A DNA stretch of 6,501 nt, taken from positions 1 through 6,501 of the forward strand of contig CALAVD010000535.1 in the NCBI GenBank assembly GCA_937892085.1. The letters run 5' to 3'. Below, one piece after another: positions 1 to 4,511 of this stretch (position 1 is its first letter; each line of letters begins with the position of its first letter). The stretch is from an uncultured Prevotellaceae bacterium. Lineage in GTDB: Bacteria; Bacteroidota; Bacteroidia; Bacteroidales; Muribaculaceae. The notes beneath the pieces were generated by a model that saw only the letters and a list, made by a program, of their open reading frames with translations, searched no databases and was not told the origin of the DNA. The position numbers and the translations under genes are program-made.

Positions 1-62
1 TCCTCCACGAGGTACCCGCCAATGAAGCCCCCCGCTCCCGTTATCAGTATCTTTTTACTCAT
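1..62 (-). CDS. NAD-dependent epimerase/dehydratase, N-terminal fragment
   Basis: Only the first 20 codons are in the window; the gene continues past the left edge. The protein starts MSKKILITGAGGFIGGYLVE, which is the first beta strand and the glycine-rich NAD(P)-binding loop (GxxGFIG) of an extended short-chain dehydrogenase, the family that includes UDP-sugar epimerases and dehydratases. Its ATG overlaps the stop of the upstream glycosyltransferase by 8 bp (ATGAGTAA, 55-62), so it is almost certainly co-transcribed and translationally coupled with that gene. The context suggests a role in making or modifying a nucleotide sugar for surface glycan, but the substrate cannot be told from 20 residues. 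The family call is strong; the exact enzyme is unknown. Confidence 0.85.
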   Translation of the reverse strand, partial: MSKKILITGAGGFIGGYLVE

Positions 63-1104
63 TGCCCAATAATATATTTACTTTATCAATTATCATTTGA
101 GGTGTGATGTTGCGCATGCAGTGGTAGTCGCCATAGCGACACTTTTTGTTGCCAAAGACCGAGCATGGGCGGCACTCTATGGGGAGTTGCACAGCGTTGT
201 CCCAGCTCTGGTGCCATCCCATAAAGCCACAAGCGGGGTGTGTGGCGCCCCACACGCTCACCACCGGCAGCCCCACGAGCGATGCTAAGTGCATGTTGGC
301 TGAGTCCATCGTGACCATCACGTCGCAGCGTGCCAGCAGCGCCAGCTCATCGGCAAAAGAGTGCTTGATGTGTGGCAGCGACACGATGTGATTGCGGTTC
401 TTAAACGGGTCTAAGGCTTTGCGCTCTTTCTCGCCACCTCCCATCAGGAAAAGATAACAGTCTTGCCGGTAGGCGAGGTTGTCAATCACCGGCTCCATCA
501 TCTCCAGCGGGTATTCTTTTCCTTGATGCTGCGAGAAGGGGGCAATGGCAATCCACTTTGCGCCTACCTCTTTGGCTGGCACAATGGGGCTACGAGGGAT
601 GTCGATGCCCGCAAAGATGCCGGCAAACTCTTTGTCGCCAGTCAGTCCTAACTTGCCGAAGACTCTCCTGTAGCGCTCATGGGTTGTCATCACCGGTTCA
701 TGCCTCTCACCTTTAATGATCTGTCGCTTTTCTTTGCGACCTTTGTCGATGACTGCCACATTCACCTTCTTGAGCTTGAGGGATATTCGCATGAGCTTGG
801 TGCGCAGCACATCGTGGAGGTCGGCCATGGCATCAAAGTTGTAGCGATGATGCAGGTTAAGAGCCAACTTCAAAGGTCCCTTCACCCCTTTGTAAAGGTT
901 TAGGTCAATGCCCAGAACAATCAGGTTTTTTGGACAATTGACAAACATCTCAGCTGGTGCTTTGCGAGTGGCAAAGACGAAATTCACCTCAGGGTTAGCT
1001 TCACACACAGGATAGACGATGGGAATAGTCATCGCCACGTCGCCCAGTGCCGAGAAGCGAGTGATAAGGACGGTTTTCGGTGGCAACAGGTTACTTTTTG
1101 CCAT
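55..1104 (-). CDS. Glycosyltransferase family 9 protein (heptosyltransferase-like), intact motif
   Basis: This 349-residue protein belongs to GT9, the ADP-heptose:LPS heptosyltransferase family (WaaC/WaaF/WaaQ-like), which transfers a sugar from a nucleotide donor to lipopolysaccharide core on the cytoplasmic face of the inner membrane. It has the N-terminal motif RFSALGDVAMTIP (residues 16-28), whose Asp22 matches the proposed catalytic base of WaaC. It also has the phosphate-binding lysine context GKEYP (Lys196) and the C-terminal donor-site motif MDSANMHLA (Asp267, His272) followed by GLPVVSVWGATHP. A cysteine cluster, C-x2-C-x7-C-x6-C (311, 314, 322, 329), near the end resembles that of other Bacteroidales GT9 proteins and might bind metal. 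The start at 1104 gives MAK, as in the paralogue at 1958-3013, and overlaps the DUF4254 stop by 14 bp. Donor and acceptor are not determinable; heptose is a family-level guess. Confidence 0.93.
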   Translation of the reverse strand: MAKSNLLPPKTVLITRFSALGDVAMTIPIVYPVCEANPEVNFVFATRKAPAEMFVNCPKNLIVLGIDLNLYKGVKGPLKLALNLHHRYNFDAMADLHDVLRTKLMRISLKLKKVNVAVIDKGRKEKRQIIKGERHEPVMTTHERYRRVFGKLGLTGDKEFAGIFAGIDIPRSPIVPAKEVGAKWIAIAPFSQHQGKEYPLEMMEPVIDNLAYRQDCYLFLMGGGEKERKALDPFKNRNHIVSLPHIKHSFADELALLARCDVMVTMDSANMHLASLVGLPVVSVWGATHPACGFMGWHQSWDNAVQLPIECRPCSVFGNKKCRYGDYHCMRNITPQMIIDKVNILLGNE

Positions 1105-1696
1105 ACAAAATGGGGTTGGTGGCAGGGTCGTTATACATCTTCATCTGGCGATAGACCTTCATGTATTTACGCCCCGCGGCAATGTCATCGAGGAGCTGGT
1201 CGATGGCGGTGGTCAAATCCACGCGTTGTTCAAGCAGCACGTCGAGTTTGCCTTGGCACTGAGCGATGTGACTTGGCGAGGCATCGCTGCGCTCCACCTG
1301 CTCGCGCATGTGGTAAATTTTTAGTGCCAGTATCGACAGGCGGTCCACCGCCCAAGCAGGGCTTTCGGTATTAATGGTAGCATCGTTGTGCACAACAACA
1401 TCAGCATATTTCGTGCGGAAGTAGCTGTCAATTTTCTCGACGAGGTCGGTTCGCTCCTGGTTGCTGTGGTCGATGCGGCGTTTCAGCGCAAGAGCAGCTA
1501 CTGGATCAATCTCCGGGTCACGGATTATGTCCTCGAGATGCCACTGCACGGTGTCGATCCAGCATTTGGTGAAAAGGTTGGCCTCGATGGTGCCCTCAGG
1601 ATAGGGATTCTGAACTCGAGCATCAACGTTGTCGGTGATATGATATAATACTATTGTGTCGTCAAATAGCTTATTACTGTTCTCGGCAAAGTTCAT
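1091..1696 (-). CDS. DUF4254 domain-containing protein
   Basis: A 201-residue soluble protein matching what I know of the Bacteroidota family DUF4254 over its full length. Recognisable stretches are WIDTVQWHLEDIIRDPEIDP (about 46-65), the run ALKRRIDHSNQERTDLVEKID, INTESPAWAVDRLSILALKI, and the C-terminal helix with YMKVYRQMKMYNDPATNP. It is rich in charged helices, with no signal peptide or membrane segment. The biochemical function is unknown. It lies directly upstream of a GT9 glycosyltransferase and overlaps its start by 14 bp (1091-1104), so I infer an accessory role in the same glycan pathway. A good -7 promoter element lies 27 bp upstream of its ATG, making it the first gene of this unit. 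Confidence 0.92.
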   Translation of the reverse strand: MNFAENSNKLFDDTIVLYHITDNVDARVQNPYPEGTIEANLFTKCWIDTVQWHLEDIIRDPEIDPVAALALKRRIDHSNQERTDLVEKIDSYFRTKYADVVVHNDATINTESPAWAVDRLSILALKIYHMREQVERSDASPSHIAQCQGKLDVLLEQRVDLTTAIDQLLDDIAAGRKYMKVYRQMKMYNDPATNPILYGKK

Positions 1697-1722
1697 TATT
1701 TCTAACTTTTAGATGTGTTTTG

Positions 1723-1750
1723 CAAAAGTAGTAATAAAAAATGAAAACAA
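1723..1750 (-). promoter_or_regulatory. Bacteroidota-type promoter for the DUF4254-GT9-epimerase unit
   Basis: Reading the minus strand, TACTTTTG at 1730-1723 is an exact match to the Bacteroidota -7 consensus TAnnTTTG and is followed by C, as is common. A TTG at 1750-1748 is a candidate -33 element, but its 17-bp spacing is a little short of the usual 19-21. Transcription would start near 1716-1718, leaving a leader of about 20 nt before the ATG at 1696. The 11-bp tandem repeat at 1765-1786 lies just upstream. Confidence 0.7.
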
Positions 1751-1764
1751 CGAGTTTTTGAATT

Positions 1765-1786
1765 AATAATCACAGAATAATCACAG
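1765..1786. repeat. Tandem 11-bp direct repeat upstream of the promoter
   Basis: AATAATCACAG occurs twice with no gap (1765-1775 and 1776-1786). The period of 11 bp is about one helical turn, so both copies face the same side of the DNA. They sit roughly 48-70 bp upstream of the predicted transcription start of the DUF4254 unit, a position where activators often bind. A regulatory role is inference only; the region is AT-rich. Confidence 0.55.
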
Positions 1787-1855
1787 AAACCGCACCTAAT
1801 TATGCCTGAGATACCACTTTAAAAAGTGGCATTTTGTGCTGATTCAAATATTCAA

Positions 1856-1875
1856 ACGATTAAAGACGATTAAAA
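1856..1875. repeat. Tandem 10-bp direct repeat
   Basis: ACGATTAAAG (1856-1865) is followed immediately by ACGATTAAAA (1866-1875), with one mismatch. It lies inside the 134-bp AT-rich block and runs into the left arm of the inverted repeat at 1867-1924. Function unknown. Confidence 0.5.
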
Positions 1876-1924
1876 ACTAATTGAATATCAATTAAATAAA
1901 ATTCGTTGAAATTAGTTTAATTCG
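1867..1924. repeat. Imperfect inverted repeat with nested hairpin, possible terminator of the GT9 gene at 1958-3013
   Basis: The left arm (1867-1882) and right arm (1910-1924) pair as CGA-TTAAAAACTAATT against CGAATTAA-ACTAATT in inverted orientation. Nested between them is a perfect 6-bp hairpin, AATTGA-ATA-TCAATT (1879-1893). Read on the minus strand that hairpin is followed by AGTTTTTAATC, so it could be a weak terminator for the GT9 gene whose stop is at 1958. The related phrases ATTCGTTG and ATTCGTGT inside it resemble dispersed intergenic repeats I associate with Bacteroidales genomes; that link is from memory, not from a search. Confidence 0.45.
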
Positions 1925-1957
1925 TGTGCTTTTATTTTTTAAAGTGGACTCAGTAAT

Positions 1958-3013
1958 CTATCGGTCGAGCACTCTTTTCACTTTCTTGATAATCATCTCG
2001 GGGCTGATGTCGTGCAGGCAGTGGTAGTCGCCGTAGCGGCAACGCTTGTTACCTGTCATCGAGCAAGGACGGCAGTCGAGGTCGAGCTGCACGGTATCGC
2101 GCATTGCCTGGTGCCATCCCATCTCGCCGCACCAGGGGTGTGTGGCGCCCCACACGCTCACCACTGGCAGGCTCACGAGCGCCGCTAAGTGCATGTTGGC
2201 TGAGTCGAGGGTTATCATCACGTCGCAGTGGTGCATCAGGTCGAGTTCGTCGGGCATGGTGTGGTCATCGAGGTGTGGTACCGATGTCACATTCTTGTAG
2301 CGGCGCATGATGGAGTCGAGGATAGCGCGTTCATTCTTGCCGTTTCCAAAGAGGAAGATGTGGGTGCCATCCCATCGAGCCAGCTCGGTGACAATCAGCT
2401 GCATTTGTTCTATGGGATAGGCCTTGCCCTTGTGGTTGGTGAAAGGTGCTATGGCAATCCACTTCTCGCCCTCACCCTTCTCGGGCACAATCTTGCTGTT
2501 GATGGCAGCGTCGTCATTGAGGATAGTGACTAACTCGTCGCCGTGGTTGAGACCGAGCTTGGTCATGACCTCGCAAAGTCGCTCTTGGATGGGGGGTATC
2601 GATTGGCGAAGTTTGCCACTTGTGAGTTTGCGACAGTCCTTGCGGCACCTGTCAAGGGTAGCGACTCTGAGCTTCTTCCAGGCAAGGTACTTGTCGATGC
2701 ACCATGTGTAGGCACTGCCTTGCAAGTCGGCAACGGCGTCGAAATTGTATCGCAGCAGCAGATTCTTGGCAAGCCTGATGGCCCCCACAAAGGTGCGATA
2801 TTTTTTCATCTCAACGCCCACCACAGTGAGATTGGCAGGCTTGCTGACAAATATTTCCACGTTTTCCTTTCGTGTGGATAGTGTGAAAGAGATATTGGGG
2901 TTAGCCTTGCACACTTGATAGACGATGGGAATTGTCATCGCCACGTTGCCAAGCGTTGCGAATCCTGTGAACATCACATTCTTTAGTGATAGAGTTAAAT
3001 CATTTTTTGCCAT
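1958..3013 (-). CDS. Glycosyltransferase family 9 paralogue with altered N-terminal motif
   Basis: This 351-residue GT9 protein is a clear paralogue of the one at 55-1104: by eye about half the residues agree, and the start (MAK) and end are the same. The donor-side motifs are kept: GKAYP (Lys197), LDSANMHLA (Asp270, His275), SVWGATHP and the C-x2-C-x7-C-x6-C cluster (314, 317, 325, 332). The N-terminal motif, however, reads GFATLGNVAMTIP. The usual Arg is Gly17 (codon GGA) and the catalytic Asp is Asn23 (codon AAC, 2945-2947). By analogy with WaaC Asp13 this should impair or alter transferase activity. The frame is otherwise open and full length, so it is not a simple pseudogene. It has its own promoter and is followed by repeat-rich DNA, making it a single-gene unit. 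Substrate unknown. Confidence 0.9.
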   Translation of the reverse strand: MAKNDLTLSLKNVMFTGFATLGNVAMTIPIVYQVCKANPNISFTLSTRKENVEIFVSKPANLTVVGVEMKKYRTFVGAIRLAKNLLLRYNFDAVADLQGSAYTWCIDKYLAWKKLRVATLDRCRKDCRKLTSGKLRQSIPPIQERLCEVMTKLGLNHGDELVTILNDDAAINSKIVPEKGEGEKWIAIAPFTNHKGKAYPIEQMQLIVTELARWDGTHIFLFGNGKNERAILDSIMRRYKNVTSVPHLDDHTMPDELDLMHHCDVMITLDSANMHLAALVSLPVVSVWGATHPWCGEMGWHQAMRDTVQLDLDCRPCSMTGNKRCRYGDYHCLHDISPEMIIKKVKRVLDR

Positions 3014-3035
3014 AGCATTGAGATGTTTGTTACTG

Positions 3036-3065
3036 CAAAAATACTATAAACCGAGAGAAATACAA
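3036..3065 (-). promoter_or_regulatory. Bacteroidota-type promoter for the GT9 paralogue at 1958-3013
   Basis: On the minus strand TTG at 3065-3063 is followed after exactly 19 bp by TATTTTTG at 3043-3036, matching the TTTG-N19-21-TAnnTTTG pattern of the Bacteroidota primary sigma factor. Transcription would begin near 3029-3031, giving a leader of about 17 nt before the ATG at 3013. The leader has no Shine-Dalgarno sequence. This is the best promoter in the window. Confidence 0.75.
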
Positions 3066-3069
3066 TATG

Positions 3070-3090
3070 AAAAAACAAAAGTTTTTGTTT
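3070..3090 (-). terminator. Weak AT-only hairpin downstream of yidD-tatD
   Basis: On the minus strand AAACAAAA-AC-TTTTGTTT (3090-3073) is a perfect 8-bp inverted repeat followed by TTT, starting 13 bp after the yidD-tatD stop. It could act as a terminator, but it has only one G-C pair per arm and a very tight loop. It lies just upstream of the -33 element of the next gene, consistent with a unit boundary. Confidence 0.4.
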
Positions 3091-3103
3091 GATTTGGGCT
3101 AAA

Positions 3104-3970
3104 TCATTTGTATTTCACAATGTTGAGTGCCGTGCGGCGCACTTGACGGCGCAGGCGGCGAGGGCTGCATTGCTTGGCATGAGCCACGGCTTTTAGCGTC
3201 TGGGTGATGCTTGCCGAGGGTCCATCGTCGGTCTCCACCAGCAGGTGGTGGAGTGGAGTGATGGCAAGTGCTTGCTCGTTGAACTTGCTGCCGAAGGAGA
3301 GGTAGAACCCCGCATCAAGAAGCTGGCGTGCCACATTCTCGTTGCCACGAAAGCCATGAATCACCCACGCCACATTGTGGGCATGAGGGTTGTCGCGCCA
3401 TAATCGCAATATCTGTTGCGAGGTGCGCACGCAGTGGATAATCAAGGGCTTGCCAGCAGCAGCGGCGATGTTTATGTGTGCCTGCATCACCTGCTCTTGC
3501 ACCTCGAGAGGAACACCCTTGAGCGAGTCGAGTCCCGTCTCGCCTATCGCCACCACAAGGTGATGCTGCGCCGCCTCTTCGAGCTGCTTCACCTGCTGTT
3601 GCCAGTTGTCGCCTATATTCCAGGGGTGGATGCCCACCGAGTAGATTTTGCCGTATTGTGGCTTGAAATCCTCCACATCGACGCTTATGATGGCTTGCTG
3701 GGCATCGGTGTCGTGACAGTGGAAATTGGTGACGACCGGTGGCACAGGGTCATAGCCATGTCCTCCCCACGGGTTGCAGCTGACGATGCGCTTGATGCCC
3801 ATCCACATTCCTTTTATGGGTCCGTAGGCCTGTATCGCTTCCACAGCATAGTTGCTGCACGTGGGGGTGTAGCGGCATGCTGGCGGCAGCAGCGGCGAGA
3901 TGCACCGCTGGTAGAACCTGATGGGCAGGATGAGGAGTTGTTTCGCTATGTTGCCAGGAGAGAAATTCAT
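3104..3970 (-). CDS. yidD-tatD: YidD-TatD fusion: membrane-insertion factor joined to a TatD-family metal-dependent hydrolase
   Basis: One 288-residue frame contains two proteins that are usually separate. Residues 1-77 are a complete YidD, the small membrane-associated factor that helps YidC-dependent insertion: it has the N-terminal hydrophobic/basic helix, ISPLLPPACRYTPTCSNYA and the terminal NPWGGHGYDPVP. TatD starts at once at about residue 80. It keeps all the metal ligands expected of a TatD nuclease/hydrolase: HCH (His84, His86), GETGLD (Glu144), IIHC (His179), IHGF (His205) and ETDD (Asp248). At about 208 residues the TatD part is shorter than the E. coli enzyme (about 260), which fits Bacteroidales homologues I know. 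No ATG lies near the junction; the only candidate internal start is a GTG at Val76. The start overlaps the rnpA stop as ATGA (3967-3970). The domains are certain; whether one fused protein is made is less so. Confidence 0.9.
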   Translation of the reverse strand: MNFSPGNIAKQLLILPIRFYQRCISPLLPPACRYTPTCSNYAVEAIQAYGPIKGMWMGIKRIVSCNPWGGHGYDPVPPVVTNFHCHDTDAQQAIISVDVEDFKPQYGKIYSVGIHPWNIGDNWQQQVKQLEEAAQHHLVVAIGETGLDSLKGVPLEVQEQVMQAHINIAAAAGKPLIIHCVRTSQQILRLWRDNPHAHNVAWVIHGFRGNENVARQLLDAGFYLSFGSKFNEQALAITPLHHLLVETDDGPSASITQTLKAVAHAKQCSPRRLRRQVRRTALNIVKYK

Positions 3971-4371
3971 TGCTCGCGGTCGGTTGTTATTGCAGTGGCG
4001 ATCTTGCCGAGCAGCTCGCGCATACTGCGTTCTATGGTGGCATAGTTGCGGGTTTCTTTGGCAAGCCAGTTGAAGCCTATGAGCGCCGTGGTGCCTTGTG
4101 AGGCTACAGGAGCCAGCAGGGCGCGGTTAAGGCGGTAGGCCTCGCGGGTGCGCCGTCGCAGCAGCACTCGTTCCACAGCATGGCGAATGCGTTTCTTGGG
4201 AATGGAAATAAGAAATCGGGCGGGTACTGGGTGCCCGGTGTTGCTGGCTGGCACAGCAAGATATACTGCACGCAGCGGATAAGCGATGACCGAAGTCCCC
4301 TCAGCATAGAGGCGGTCGATCTCAATCTTGCTGCACAGTTTCTCGCTCTTATATAGTTTAAAATTAGCCAT
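3967..4371 (-). CDS. rnpA: Ribonuclease P protein component
   Basis: RnpA binds the catalytic RNase P RNA and helps it recognise and cleave the 5' leader of pre-tRNA. The 134-residue length is normal. The N-terminal region (SEKLCSKIEIDRLY, 9-22) and the basic helix AVERVLLRRRTREAYR (65-80) after ISIPKKRIRH (55-64) identify the family. Within this helix the RNR motif is altered: the usual Asn after the first Arg is Val69 (codon GTG, 4165-4167). The remaining basic residues are present. The gene has its own TATCTTCG promoter and overlaps the yidD-tatD start by 4 bp. The rpmH neighbour usual in many bacteria is absent; adjacency to hemD and DUF4271 is, as I recall, the usual Bacteroidales order. 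Confidence 0.93.
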   Translation of the reverse strand: MANFKLYKSEKLCSKIEIDRLYAEGTSVIAYPLRAVYLAVPASNTGHPVPARFLISIPKKRIRHAVERVLLRRRTREAYRLNRALLAPVASQGTTALIGFNWLAKETRNYATIERSMRELLGKIATAITTDREQ

Positions 4372-4399
4372 TAACAGTATTTACTTCAATTTCACACTG

Positions 4400-4407
4400 C
4401 GAAGATA
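4400..4407 (-). promoter_or_regulatory. Candidate -7 element for the rnpA-yidD-tatD unit
   Basis: TATCTTCG followed by C on the minus strand (4407-4400) is a one-mismatch form of TAnnTTTG and lies 28 bp upstream of the rnpA ATG at 4371. No convincing TTG is seen at the -33 distance. A new promoter is expected here because a strong terminator for hemD lies just upstream. Confidence 0.6.
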
Positions 4408-4450
4408 CAAAAAACCTCGCTTATCTTGTGTAAAACACGAATAAATTTCA

Positions 4451-4484
4451 CAAAAATCCCCACAGCTGCGATTGAGTTGTGGGG
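4451..4484 (-). terminator. Rho-independent terminator of the DUF4271-hemD unit
   Basis: On the minus strand CCCCACA (4484-4478) pairs with TGTGGGG (4464-4458). The stem extends by one G-T wobble and two further pairs to about 10 bp, closing a 7-nt loop, and is followed by ATTTTTG (4457-4451). It starts 27 bp after the hemD stop at 4512. The GC-rich stem plus the T tract on the minus side make this the clearest terminator in the window. Confidence 0.85.
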
Positions 4485-4511
4485 AATTTGGTATTTGTAG
4501 CAAGAAGTGGG

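Larger units (their letters stand above)
1814..1947. repeat. 134-bp AT-rich block bounded by 12-bp inverted repeats
   Basis: CCACTTTAAAAA at 1814-1825 is repeated exactly, inverted, at 1936-1947. The left copy also forms its own palindrome, CCACTT-TAAA-AAGTGG (1814-1829). The block fills most of the gap between the GT9 gene ending at 1958 and the DUF4254 promoter. It encodes nothing recognisable. I see no clear target-site duplication at the ends, so a miniature mobile element is possible but unproven. Confidence 0.45.

Noticed and set aside
239..256. Near-palindrome around GTGTGGCGCCCCACAC, present in both GT9 genes
   Set aside because: It encodes the conserved donor-site motif SVWGATHP in both genes, so coding constraint and shared ancestry explain it without a regulatory hairpin.
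1697..1957. A small gene or RNA in the gap between DUF4254 and GT9
   Set aside because: No open frame with coding character, tRNA cloverleaf or known riboswitch was recognisable; the content is a promoter and AT-rich repeats.
3715..3760. Possible frameshift or missed stop between yidD and tatD
   Set aside because: The frame passes smoothly from GYDPVP into TNFHCH with both domains complete, and no overlapping out-of-frame start was seen. It is kept as a true fusion, with error noted as a test.
3416..4045. Plus-strand open frame of 209 codons
   Set aside because: It lies antisense to yidD-tatD and rnpA, whose motifs and metal ligands are conserved on the minus strand; the plus-strand translation shows no recognisable domain.
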